Source of the DNA: CAYGKP01 sp964350605 | GTDB taxonomy: Bacteria > Bacteroidota > Bacteroidia > Cytophagales > JAAEPT01 | Assembly (NCBI GenBank): GCA_964350605.1 | Contig: CAYGKP010000065.1 | Location: 1-12,164, forward strand | Direction: 5' to 3' | Length of the DNA: 12,164 bases | Shown here: piece after piece, positions 1 through 7,809 of the stretch | Numbering within the stretch: position 1 is the stretch's first letter | How the letters are laid out: each line of letters begins with the position of its first letter | Notes under the pieces: model-generated | Told to the model about the DNA's origin: nothing | Seen by the model: the letters and a program-made list of their open reading frames with translations, nothing else | Databases searched by the model: none | Made by a program: the position numbers and the translations under genes

Positions 1-2992
1 GGTTTTTAGTGCCTTTAACACCTGGAAGCAGGTGCCTTCAAACCCAGGGGTAAAGGGCTTCTACAGTTTTTGCGGAAACCAAGGTGGGGGCTACCACTCC
101 GCTTTTGTTTGGTTTGACCAAGATGGCCTAACAGGCGGCGACCCTAACAATCAATCGGTCTCGGAAGGGATGGGGTACGGGATGTTGATGACTGCGTTTA
201 CCGCTCGCAACGTTGATTTTGACTCGAAGCGACGGTTTGACATGCTTTGGCAGTTCTATAAGAACAACCGAAATGGTAACGGTGTGATGGACTGGAAGCA
301 GCGGGGCTGTGGCGGGGTCAATTTGGGCAACAACGGTGCGACGGATGCTGAGTTGGATGTAGCGATGGCACTCATCATTGCAGACTGTCAGTGGCCAAAC
401 ATGACTGGATCGGACCCCGGAAGCGTTTCGCCTTCGGATGGCTCTGCGCTAGGCGACGACCCACACAATTACCGAGCAGATGCCCAAGCACTGCTCAACG
501 CGATTCGAATTCACGAGACCGCCAACTGTGGCGCAACAAAAGTGCTTAAGCCAGGCGACCAATTTGGTGGATGCAATTGCACCAACGCCAGCTATTTTGC
601 GCCGGGCTACTACCGTGCATTTGCGCAGTTCGACCCGGCAAACGCCGCATTCTGGACTGACTTAGCCAATGATACCTACACGACGCTCGAGTTGCTTGAC
701 AACAACACCACTGGCCTGGTTCCAGACTGGGGCCGTGGTGACAACGGGAACCCCGGCGATGGTGGGTGTCCAGATAATTACGTTTTCGGTGGTCAGCGGT
801 ATCACTACGATGCCGCTCGTACGCCTTGGCGGATTGCCCTTGATTACCTCTGGTGGGGTACACCCGAAGCGAAGGCCTATTGCGAGCGATTGGTGAATTG
901 GGTTGAAACACTGCCTGGGAATATTGCCCACATCCGTGACGGGTATTTCACCAATGGAACTCGTTATGGCACGAACGTAAACTCCACATTCGTCGGACCG
1001 TTTGTGCTGGCAGCCATGTGCATGGATGACGTTGGAGCGCAGGCGCGTTTGGACAACTGGGCCACCTATTGGTCGGCGATCCCCATTGGAACCAGCGATG
1101 CGGATGCGGATTACCGCTATTTCCAACGTTCGCTGCGCATTCTTTATGGCTTGCTAGCCACTGGAAACTTTTGGTATCCCTGCGCGACTTGTGCGGAACC
1201 CAACTTGGGTCTGTATGCGTCGCTTTGCGGAACTGGTGGAACGGTAACGCTCGACTCACAGCTTCCTGCCGCTGGAGGTACACAGAGCTATACTTGGGAA
1301 CGCAACGGAACGCCCCTAGGCGGCGCGAATCAGAACACTTATGTTGTTACGTTGCCTGGTACTTATCGTGTAATTTCAAACAATGATGGCTGCATCACCT
1401 CCGACCAAATTGATGTAGTCGGTACCTTGAACGCCGATCTTGGTTCGGATGTAACGCTGTGCCGCCCTTCGAGCGTAACACTCAATCCGGGTGTTTATGG
1501 CAACGGTTTCACTTATGCTTGGGAATGGGACGGCAACCCAACCACCATTACTGATTCGGTGCTCACGCCGGTTCGTGAGCCGGGTGTCTATGAGGTCACA
1601 GTTACTTCGCCGAACTGCGGATCGAGCGTCGATGCAGTAACTGTGAGTTCCGAAGGGATTCGCATCGACGAGGGCTGCTCGCCAACCGGTCCAGCGGACG
1701 TGACCATCCAAGCCATTGGAGGCTCCAACTTCCATTGGTTCGCCGCCGATGGCATCACGCCCGTGGGTAGTGGGCCATCGATCACACCGAATGTGTCAAG
1801 CACGACAGCGTACTTCGTTTACGATTCGACTTCGCGCACCGCGAATATCGGTCGTGCGGCAAACACCATTACCACCCCTGATTTCTCCGGACCCTACAAC
1901 GTTACAACGGCTGATAATGCGATGGTCTTCGATGCGTACGAGGACTTTACCATCGATTCGATGACCGTAAACCTGATTTGCTATTGCAACAAGCCATATG
2001 ATGTTCGTTTCGAGGTGACCGAGCCAAACAATGTGAAGCTCGCCCCCCGGGCACTGAGCGCACGAACAGCAGGTGTCTGTCCGGCCATGAACTGTGGGCC
2101 TTTCGATCCCTTCCTCTACACGATTCGAGTGCCTGTTGGTATCGACGTTCAGGGCGGTGACCCAAAGACGTATTGGCTGATTTACGAGGACGACGATGCA
2201 GATGGGGACATGAGCCTTCACATCGAGCGCCGCTCTTCCAATAACTCAGGTACACCTTTCCCTTGGCCATATCTTGACAACACGATTGTCCCGGGTGCAG
2301 CGATGCGACTCACTGGCGTGTACGCATTCACTGGAACACCGAGCGACGTGTACCCGATGTTCTATGACATTGACATCAGTTATAACTCCTACTGCGAACC
2401 GACTCAGGCGAATGCCTACATCGGTGGCTGCCCGCCTCAGGTGCTACCCGTCGAACTCGTCAGCTTTAAGGCGACTCCGCTGAACGGCCAAGTGAACCTC
2501 GAGTGGGTCACCGCGCTGGAAGAGAACAGTGCCTACTTTGTGGTCGAGCGTTCCTCGAACGGGAACGACTTCTCGGCCCTCGATCAAGTGGGTGCAGCGG
2601 GCACGACCAGCCAGACGAGCTACTACTCGATCCTTGACCCCGAGCCTTTTGCGGGCCAGAACTACTACCGCCTGCGCCAAGTCGACAACGACGGGGCCGC
2701 TCACCTTTCTCAGGTGGTGGTCGCGACCATCGGAACGGTTGTGGGCCATGACTTGAGTCTGTACCCGAACCCAACCAACGGTGTGCTCTATGCCCAGCTT
2801 GGGGGCCAGGAAGGGCAGATGGCCAAGGCGCAAATCTTCGATATGCTCGGTAGCCCGATCAGTGGTTCGATGCTTGTACCTGCCGGTCAGGAAATCGCGC
2901 TTGCAAGCGGACTGCCCGCCGGGCTCTACGTGGTTCGCGTCACGTTTGCCGATGGGGTTACGGTTTCGCAGCGTGTGATGAGCGCTCGCTAG
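1..2992 (+). CDS. Secreted GH8 glycoside hydrolase with Ig-like modules and T9SS tail (5' partial)
   Basis: Reading frame open from base 2, so the signal peptide and first strand of the enzyme lie upstream; the GTG at 32 is an internal Val codon. Numbering from that codon (986 aa): GH8 (alpha/alpha)6 barrel at about 1-385, with SEGMGYGM at 44-51 (Glu45 = family catalytic acid), ATDAELD at 103-109, YFAPGYYRAFA at 188-198 and YDAARTPWRIALDY at 259-272 (Asp260 fits the GH8a base). Ig/PKD-like modules follow at about 395-465, 470-540 and 550-600, then an unassigned Cys-containing beta-rich module (605-800), an Fn3-like linker (PVELVSFKA, 806-900) and a type A T9SS sorting domain (907-986, YPNPTNG...PAGLYVV). 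Predicted role: hydrolysis of a beta-1,4-linked glucan, xylan or chitosan outside the cell or on its surface. GH8 substrates vary, so specificity is open. The GH8 and T9SS calls are firm; the module borders are rough. Confidence 0.93.
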   Translation, partial: VFSAFNTWKQVPSNPGVKGFYSFCGNQGGGYHSAFVWFDQDGLTGGDPNNQSVSEGMGYGMLMTAFTARNVDFDSKRRFDMLWQFYKNNRNGNGVMDWKQRGCGGVNLGNNGATDAELDVAMALIIADCQWPNMTGSDPGSVSPSDGSALGDDPHNYRADAQALLNAIRIHETANCGATKVLKPGDQFGGCNCTNASYFAPGYYRAFAQFDPANAAFWTDLANDTYTTLELLDNNTTGLVPDWGRGDNGNPGDGGCPDNYVFGGQRYHYDAARTPWRIALDYLWWGTPEAKAYCERLVNWVETLPGNIAHIRDGYFTNGTRYGTNVNSTFVGPFVLAAMCMDDVGAQARLDNWATYWSAIPIGTSDADADYRYFQRSLRILYGLLATGNFWYPCATCAEPNLGLYASLCGTGGTVTLDSQLPAAGGTQSYTWERNGTPLGGANQNTYVVTLPGTYRVISNNDGCITSDQIDVVGTLNADLGSDVTLCRPSSVTLNPGVYGNGFTYAWEWDGNPTTITDSVLTPVREPGVYEVTVTSPNCGSSVDAVTVSSEGIRIDEGCSPTGPADVTIQAIGGSNFHWFAADGITPVGSGPSITPNVSSTTAYFVYDSTSRTANIGRAANTITTPDFSGPYNVTTADNAMVFDAYEDFTIDSMTVNLICYCNKPYDVRFEVTEPNNVKLAPRALSARTAGVCPAMNCGPFDPFLYTIRVPVGIDVQGGDPKTYWLIYEDDDADGDMSLHIERRSSNNSGTPFPWPYLDNTIVPGAAMRLTGVYAFTGTPSDVYPMFYDIDISYNSYCEPTQANAYIGGCPPQVLPVELVSFKATPLNGQVNLEWVTALEENSAYFVVERSSNGNDFSALDQVGAAGTTSQTSYYSILDPEPFAGQNYYRLRQVDNDGAAHLSQVVVATIGTVVGHDLSLYPNPTNGVLYAQLGGQEGQMAKAQIFDMLGSPISGSMLVPAGQEIALASGLPAGLYVVRVTFADGVTVSQRVMSAR

Positions 2993-3082
2993 GCTCGCCC
3001 GACGGCCTGGATTGCCAGCATTTTTTAGGCGACGTGTAGCAATCACTGTACCCAGGCGGGAACTTGTTGGACAACACAACGG

Positions 3083-3117
3083 AAGCGACACTCGGGCATT
3101 GAGCCTGGGTGTCGCTT
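3083..3117 (+). terminator. Hairpin terminator after the GH8 gene
   Basis: Arm 3083-3097 pairs with 3103-3117 over 15 bp (two G-T wobbles) around a 5-nt loop. The T-tract after it is interrupted (ttctcgtactttt), so termination may be partial. A weaker 4-bp hairpin with six Ts (3007-3026) lies just after the GH8 stop. The hairpin precedes the next gene's ATG at 3150, which argues against the longer upstream reading of that gene from 3012. Confidence 0.6.
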
Positions 3118-3129
3118 CTCGTACTTTTG
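3098..3129 (+). promoter_or_regulatory. Bacteroidetes-type promoter embedded in the terminator hairpin
   Basis: ATTG at 3098-3101 (loop of the hairpin), exactly 20 bases, then TACTTTTG at 3122-3129, a perfect match to the -7 consensus TAnnTTTG. The start of transcription would be near 3133, leaving about 15 nt before the ATG at 3150. Found by eye; no experimental support. Confidence 0.6.
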
Positions 3130-3149
3130 GCGTGTCTTCCCTTTTTCCC

Positions 3150-3809
3150 ATGAATAACGTCGATTTTTTGAATACGCAGCGTCGGCTGAGCGGCATCCAC
3201 CAACAGACCGCCGAAGAGCTTTCGGGCCAGATGCGACGCCTGCGCGACTTGGTGCGCCGCGTCTCGGACGATCCTGCCCATGCCTCAGACTATTTGGCCT
3301 TAATGCGCGGCTCGCTCGGCGAAACCGAAGGCCTGCTCGACTACTACGCGCAAGCGGCAAAGGTTGAGAACCTGGAGGAGCTACGCTGGGGGGTGTACCC
3401 GCTTGAGGATGTTCTGGCTGAGGCACTCATCGAGGTGCGGGCGAGCAAAAAGAATCGCCTGGAGCTTGAGAGCCAATTGGAGGCTTTGCTCTATGTGCGG
3501 GCAGATTTGTTCCACTTGCGAACCGTCCTGCGCGAGATGCTGATTGCTTCCCTCACGCGTCGCGGCAACGGCCAAGACACGCACAAGGTCCGACTGTTGG
3601 CCTGCTTGGACGATGAGGTGTTGACCCTGACTTTAGCGGACAACGGCCACCAATGGCCGGGCCACACCCTGAGCCTTGGGCCAGGGGAGGTGGCCGATCG
3701 TTTGCCGCTGCTCACAACGGCCACCCGCAGGCTCGGCGGAAAGGTAGTACTGCAACGCGAGGGCCTCGAGGTCCTCTTGCCGCAACGCGCCTGGGCCAGC
3801 TTTGGCTAG
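3150..3809 (+). CDS. Degenerate histidine-kinase-like protein (HisKA/HATPase fold, key residues lost)
   Basis: 219 aa, no signal peptide or membrane segment. ATG 3150 was chosen because a hairpin and promoter sit directly before it. Residues 20-75 read like a HisKA dimerisation helix pair: SGQMR (25-29) aligns with the usual SHELR, so Gly26 replaces the phospho-acceptor His, and the second helix ends LLDYYAQAAKVEN. Residues 115-215 read like the ATP-binding domain. The N-box VLREMLIAS (126-134) has Ala133 where the Mg-binding Asn should be. The G1 box is DNGHQ (164-168), without the second Gly of DxGxG. The G2 Gly loop is missing before LPLLTTATRRLGGKVV (185-200). It is therefore probably not an active kinase but a binding or adaptor protein, or a phosphotransferase relative in the style of ChpT. 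No response regulator is adjacent. Ends 24 bp from the convergent vWA gene. The fold call is from motif reading only. Confidence 0.75.
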   Translation: MNNVDFLNTQRRLSGIHQQTAEELSGQMRRLRDLVRRVSDDPAHASDYLALMRGSLGETEGLLDYYAQAAKVENLEELRWGVYPLEDVLAEALIEVRASKKNRLELESQLEALLYVRADLFHLRTVLREMLIASLTRRGNGQDTHKVRLLACLDDEVLTLTLADNGHQWPGHTLSLGPGEVADRLPLLTTATRRLGGKVVLQREGLEVLLPQRAWASFG

Positions 3810-3833
3810 TCCATTGCCTCGTACTGAGTAAGG

Positions 3834-4703
3834 CTAGAGGGCGTAGTTGATGCCGTTGAACATTACGTGACCACCTACACCGACTAACGGATCCGAGAAG
3901 TCCAGATAGTCGCTCATTGTTGTGACGGAACCGCCGGTGCGGTAGGCCAGTTGGACGTAGTCCTTCACCCAGCCTCCATCACACAGAACGACGTGAACAG
4001 GTACTGTAACCCGGCTGACCAATGAAAGGTCACGCATGGGGCTGTTGTCGGCGATCAGGATGACGCCTTTCCCGTTGTTGTACGCATCGAGCCCCGCAAG
4101 GATCGCCTCGACGTCGTTCTCGGTGTTGTCGCCGCCTCCGCCCGCGTCAACGGCTGTTTCGACTTTGCTCAGGAAGTCATCGAGGTTTAAGGGGTCGACA
4201 TGATAGATGCCGCCCGTTTCGCCGATGACCTTCGGTTTGCCGCCGCGCAGTTTGTCATCGCCGTCGTTAAAGAGCACCAGATGGCCAACCAGTCCTTGGT
4301 CGATGTGGTCGCGGTGCCACTTCATGACCTGGCCTGTGTACGAGTACATTGAACCGGTCCAGTCAGTGACCACCAACATGTCCTTCCATTCCTTGTGTAA
4401 GTCAAAGGCTTTAAAGATGACCGAATTAGCTTCGTTCACTTGCTGCCCACCAATGCTGTGTGGGGCAGTGCCGGTGGGGCGTGTGCTTGAGGTCTCTGAA
4501 GGGTGGAGCAACTCTTTGGAATCGAGGGAGGAGCCGTCAATGTCGTGCTCAACCCCGCCGCTTGAAGGAGAAGGGGCGGCCAGGTAGCGTTCCATTTCGT
4601 TGCGGACCTTTTTACCCTGAGCTAGAGCCGAATCGGGAAGGAGTAGGAGTGCGGAAATGCCCAACGCGAGGGCATAGGGGAGAGAAAAAGCAGAAGTCTT
4701 CAT
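3834..4703 (-). CDS. Exported vWA-like protein
   Basis: 289 aa from ATG 4703. The signal peptide is clear: MKTS, a hydrophobic core at 9-23, and ALA-Q with predicted cleavage after Ala28; there is no lipobox Cys. A low-complexity Ser/Pro/Gly-rich spacer (about 40-95) precedes a von Willebrand A-type Rossmann fold (about 105-265). The first strand is MLVVTD and the MIDAS-like motif DWTGSM (114-119) carries Thr in place of the usual first Ser of DxSxS. GGGGDNTEN (188-196) sits where the MIDAS Thr loop belongs, and VILIADNS (214-221) supplies the later Asp. These suggest metal-dependent protein binding in the periplasm or at the surface. No T9SS tail is present, so how it leaves the periplasm, if it does, is unclear. 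It lies 71 bp downstream of the propeller gene on the same strand and may be co-transcribed with it. Confidence 0.82.
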   Translation of the reverse strand: MKTSAFSLPYALALGISALLLLPDSALAQGKKVRNEMERYLAAPSPSSGGVEHDIDGSSLDSKELLHPSETSSTRPTGTAPHSIGGQQVNEANSVIFKAFDLHKEWKDMLVVTDWTGSMYSYTGQVMKWHRDHIDQGLVGHLVLFNDGDDKLRGGKPKVIGETGGIYHVDPLNLDDFLSKVETAVDAGGGGDNTENDVEAILAGLDAYNNGKGVILIADNSPMRDLSLVSRVTVPVHVVLCDGGWVKDYVQLAYRTGGSVTTMSDYLDFSDPLVGVGGHVMFNGINYAL

Positions 4704-4774
4704 GGGAGGAGGATAGAGGTTGCCTGATGGTTTCCTCTAGGATGCGCGGAGCACCCGGATTCCACATCCCAAGA

Positions 4775-6301
4775 CTATTCCACCACAATCTTCACCACCC
4801 GACGCGAGCCATCTGCCCCTTCCAGACGAAGTAGGTAAAGCCCTTCGGCCAGCTCGTTGAGTCGAAGTTGGGTTGGTAGCGTGGTGATCTTAAAAGCCAA
4901 GTGAGGTCGCCCATCGGCGGAGTAGACGAGGACGGTAAGCGGTAAAGCCATCGCGCCATCGAGGGTCAAGAGGCCCTCGGTCGGGTTGGGGTAGAGGTTG
5001 AACGGACCCGCCGGAGCATTGGGTTGTGGGTTGGGTACATCGAACAGCAAGCCCGCGCCTTGCCGGCTTAGGCCATAGCTGCCCCTTGGTACACCAGCAA
5101 CCAGTCTTAGACCATCACTTGCCATGGCAGTTCCAATTTCAAGGCTTGCCTGCGCGCCCAGGAAAGAGGTCGTACCTGTGTGCGTTTGTGACGAGGCACT
5201 GAAGCGATAGATCGCCCCCGCGTCATTAGCCCCCGCGTCCTCGCCGGGTGCGCCGACAAACAACGTGTCATTGCGAAGCAGAAGGGTCTGTCCAAACTGA
5301 TCATCGGCCGAGGGGAGCGGCCCAACTACCTGTGCGAGCGAATCGAACGAAAGCCCCAAACTGTCTCGTTCAAAAACCCAGACCAAGCCCGACTCGCTGC
5401 CCAAGGTGTCATCACCGGGTGCCCCTATCAATAGCAACGAATCGCTCACTGCGATACTGGCGCCAAATCGATCGCCTGCGAGTAACGAGCTGGGCTGGAT
5501 CTTGGCCACCAGTCCCCAGGCATTGGCACCCCCTTGGTCGCGGCTGAAGTAGTAGGCCGATCCGCTGCCGGGCGTAAAGATTGAGCTGCTGCCGTCGAAT
5601 GGCGAACCAATCACAACCGTCGTGCCGTTGAGCGCCAACGCGGCACCAAAGGTGTCGCCCAAGCCAGGGTCGAAGGCCCCAAACTGGCGAACCAGGCCCC
5701 AGATGTCAGGCCCCCCTTGGTCTTTGGTATACAGATAGGCCGATCCGCCATCGTCCAGCGGACCGAAGGGCTCGTTCGGCCGACCAACAAGCAACAGGGT
5801 GTCCCACAGGGCGATGGTCGTGCCGTAGTAGTCCAGCGGTGCGGGATCACCGGCGACCAACTTGGCGACAAAGCCCCAGTTGTCCGGGCCGCCTTCGTCT
5901 CGCTCAAAAATGTATGCAGCGCCAGCTTGTTGCCCCGCCTGCGAATCCTGCGGTGCGCCCACCACCAAGCGGCCGCCTTCCATCGCAATGCTTGCGCCAA
6001 ACCTGGCATTGATTACTCCATCAGGCGCGACGAGCTTGAGTTGGAATTGAAACGTCCCGTCAGCGTGGCATTCGTAGAGGTAAACAGCCCCAGCTTGATC
6101 ATCTACCTGGTCGTCGCCCGGCGCGCCGAGTGCCAACCAGCCATTGGCCAAGCCTACCCCGCTGCCCAGTTGGTCTTGGGCTGCGGGAATGGGCGCAAGA
6201 AGTGTGTCGCGAAGCGAGAGGAGTGCTTGGCCACGAAGGTTTGCGCAACCAAGCCCAGTCAGCAGGAAGAAAAAAAGAAAGAGAGGGGCCGATCGGTTCA
6301 A
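4775..6301 (-). CDS. FG-GAP seven-bladed beta-propeller with T9SS sorting domain
   Basis: 508 aa if translated from TTG 6301. The frame is open further (TTG 6361) but holds no ATG or GTG. TTG 6301 gives a compact signal peptide (MNRSAPLFLFFFLL..., likely cleaved near Ala26). Seven FG-GAP_2-like repeats follow, at about 43-77, 99-134, 157-202, 216-263, 277-311, 334-367 and 387-420. Each has the shape D.FG..(I/L)A...LL(V/I)GAPGDD...G(A/S)(A/V)Y(L/I)F. Blades 2-4 share an extra loop, (R/K)D(E/Q)GG..(N/I/A)WG. Blade 7 is degenerate. The C-terminal domain (434-508, FNLYPNPTEG ... LAEGLYLLRLEG ... VVKIVVE) is a type A T9SS signal. Likely a surface or secreted binding protein; no catalytic motif is seen. 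Divergent from the DUF5723-like gene and followed by the vWA gene. Confidence 0.88.
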   Translation of the reverse strand: MNRSAPLFLFFFLLTGLGCANLRGQALLSLRDTLLAPIPAAQDQLGSGVGLANGWLALGAPGDDQVDDQAGAVYLYECHADGTFQFQLKLVAPDGVINARFGASIAMEGGRLVVGAPQDSQAGQQAGAAYIFERDEGGPDNWGFVAKLVAGDPAPLDYYGTTIALWDTLLLVGRPNEPFGPLDDGGSAYLYTKDQGGPDIWGLVRQFGAFDPGLGDTFGAALALNGTTVVIGSPFDGSSSIFTPGSGSAYYFSRDQGGANAWGLVAKIQPSSLLAGDRFGASIAVSDSLLLIGAPGDDTLGSESGLVWVFERDSLGLSFDSLAQVVGPLPSADDQFGQTLLLRNDTLFVGAPGEDAGANDAGAIYRFSASSQTHTGTTSFLGAQASLEIGTAMASDGLRLVAGVPRGSYGLSRQGAGLLFDVPNPQPNAPAGPFNLYPNPTEGLLTLDGAMALPLTVLVYSADGRPHLAFKITTLPTQLRLNELAEGLYLLRLEGADGSRRVVKIVVE

Positions 6302-6364
6302 AATGGGAAGGGCTTGTTTTGCCCTGGCGTTGCCATATGGATCAACGTCAAAAACGCACAAGCG

Positions 6365-6395
6365 TTGCGACGTGATGCCTAGCTGGCTAACTTAC
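6365..6395 (+). promoter_or_regulatory. Possible promoter of the DUF5723-like gene
   Basis: TTG at 6365-6367, 20 bases, then TAACTTAC at 6388-6395 (partial match to TAnnTTTG). The spacing is the same as in the better promoters of this window. The start codon follows 12 bases later. Confidence 0.3.
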
Positions 6396-6400
6396 CAGTC

Positions 6401-6408
6401 CAAAGCTA
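6401..6408 (-). promoter_or_regulatory. Possible -7 element for the FG-GAP gene
   Basis: Minus strand reads TAGCTTTG, a full match to TAnnTTTG, but no TTG lies about 20 bases upstream. Transcription would begin near 6397, leaving about 95 nt before TTG 6301. It overlaps the first codon of the divergent gene. Confidence 0.3.
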
Positions 6409-7802
6409 TGAAACGTTACCTCCTTCTCCTTCCGGCCGGGTTGTTTTTGATCGGCGGCCTGCGTGCCCAGTCGATGCAAGCGGTCGGTCTTGGGGTGTTT
6501 TCCGGTGCCATGGGCGTGGATGAGAACCCCGCCATGATGGCTGCCTCGCCCTACAAGCTTGACATCATCCCCTTTGGGGTGAATGCCTTTGGTGCCTCCA
6601 ACCAGGTGGCCATCCGCAAATCGGGTGGTGGGTTCGAGCAAGTGAGCCTGACCGGACAAGGCGAGCGGTACGCTGACCTGCTCGTAGAATTCAAGGGGCC
6701 TTCGGCCATTTACCGAATTGACGATTCGCAGACAATCGGCTTTTCGACCCGCTTTCGCCTTTACACCAACATCGACGGCTTAACCGACCGATTCGGTGAC
6801 GATTTGGCCACCGAGTTCGATGACCCTGCGTACTTTAATAATCCCGCCAGCAACCAGTCGGCCTTTGTACGCCAACTCGGCTGGCAGGAGTTTGGGTTCT
6901 CGTACGCCCGGGTGCTGTTCGAGAACGACCGCTTTCGCATCAAAGGGGGCGCGACCCTTAAGTTCTTGTTGGGCACGGTCGCCTCGCATATTCAGGTAAC
7001 CAATCTGTCCTATAACACCCTTGCAGAAGACCAGACCTTCCTGACCAACTATGATCTAGACATTCGTTTCGCGAACGGAATGGAGGATTTGCAGACATCG
7101 GCGGACTACAACCTGCGTTCGTCGTTGGGCTTGGGCGGCGACATCGGTGGTGTGGTTGAGTTTTACTCGGCAGGCGCGAAGGGTGAAGACATCATCTCAA
7201 TCACCGAAGATGAAACCGAAGTCTCGAAGGGCATTGACAAGGTTGCTGCCTACAAATTACGTTTCGGGTTGGCACTCCGCGACATCGGCCGCGTGACCTT
7301 CAATAATGGTAACTACTCGGCCTCCAGCTCGTTCAACGGGAATACGCTGGTCGACATCGAAGAGAAGTTTGACACCGATAACATTGAGGAGTTCTACGAT
7401 TCGCTTGCGTCGATTTCGCCGCTATCAGATGTGGGTGGGAAGTTGCGCGTCGGACTCCCCACCACGCTTCAGGCCGATTTGGACTTCAACATCGGGAAAG
7501 GGTTCTATGCTAACGCTGTCATGTCGTTGGATATGAGCGGCTTGAAGTCTAGTGATTTCTACGTGAAGCGCACCTCGTTCTACGGCATCACCCCGCGCTG
7601 GGAAATTCCCAAGTGGGGGCTCTACCTGCCCGTTGTGATGAACAGCGAAGGGGAGGCAAACTTGGGCTTCGCCGCACGGCTGTTCCCTGTGGTGGTTGGG
7701 ATTCACGACATCCTGCCGCTTTTCAGCCGCGACGAGATTCGCAGTACCGGTGCGTACTTCCTGATCCGCATCCCCATTCGCTCGAAGCGCTACGGGGTCT
7801 AG
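6408..7802 (+). CDS. DUF5723-like outer-membrane beta-barrel protein
   Basis: 464 aa. ATG 6408 was chosen because it opens a textbook signal peptide (MKRYLLLLPAGLFLIGGLRA-QS, cleaved after Ala20); the frame is open upstream to 6144 but that part runs antisense to the FG-GAP gene. The mature protein begins with FSGAMGVDENPAMMAASPYKLDI, matching the (L/E)NPA..A...Y..DI opening of the Bacteroidetes DUF5723 family. The rest consists of alternating hydrophobic/polar segments typical of a transmembrane barrel: GFSTRFRLYTNI, EFGFSYARVLF, RIKGGATLKFLLG, YKLRFGLALRDIG, GAYFLIRIPI. No OmpA peptidoglycan-binding domain is attached. The family's function is unknown; it may be a structural or transport barrel. 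It ends 7 bp from the convergent repressor gene. Outer-membrane placement is inferred from composition. Confidence 0.8.
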   Translation: MKRYLLLLPAGLFLIGGLRAQSMQAVGLGVFSGAMGVDENPAMMAASPYKLDIIPFGVNAFGASNQVAIRKSGGGFEQVSLTGQGERYADLLVEFKGPSAIYRIDDSQTIGFSTRFRLYTNIDGLTDRFGDDLATEFDDPAYFNNPASNQSAFVRQLGWQEFGFSYARVLFENDRFRIKGGATLKFLLGTVASHIQVTNLSYNTLAEDQTFLTNYDLDIRFANGMEDLQTSADYNLRSSLGLGGDIGGVVEFYSAGAKGEDIISITEDETEVSKGIDKVAAYKLRFGLALRDIGRVTFNNGNYSASSSFNGNTLVDIEEKFDTDNIEEFYDSLASISPLSDVGGKLRVGLPTTLQADLDFNIGKGFYANAVMSLDMSGLKSSDFYVKRTSFYGITPRWEIPKWGLYLPVVMNSEGEANLGFAARLFPVVVGIHDILPLFSRDEIRSTGAYFLIRIPIRSKRYGV

Positions 7803-7809
7803 CCAAGCG

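Noticed and set aside
3012..3149. N-terminal extension of the degenerate kinase
   Set aside because: It would run through the GH8 terminator hairpin and the promoter; ATG 3150 fits both.
2444..3196. 250-aa open frame on the minus strand
   Set aside because: Antisense to the GH8 sorting domain and to the terminator; Arg-rich, shadow-like composition.
6239..6250. Lipobox-like LTGLGC in the FG-GAP signal peptide
   Set aside because: Position -3 is Gly, not Leu/Val/Ile, and the protein carries a T9SS sorting domain; ordinary signal peptidase cleavage is more likely.
5717..6382. 221-aa open frame on the plus strand
   Set aside because: It lies antisense to the FG-GAP gene, whose repeats and T9SS tail are unmistakable; its translation has no domain-like pattern.
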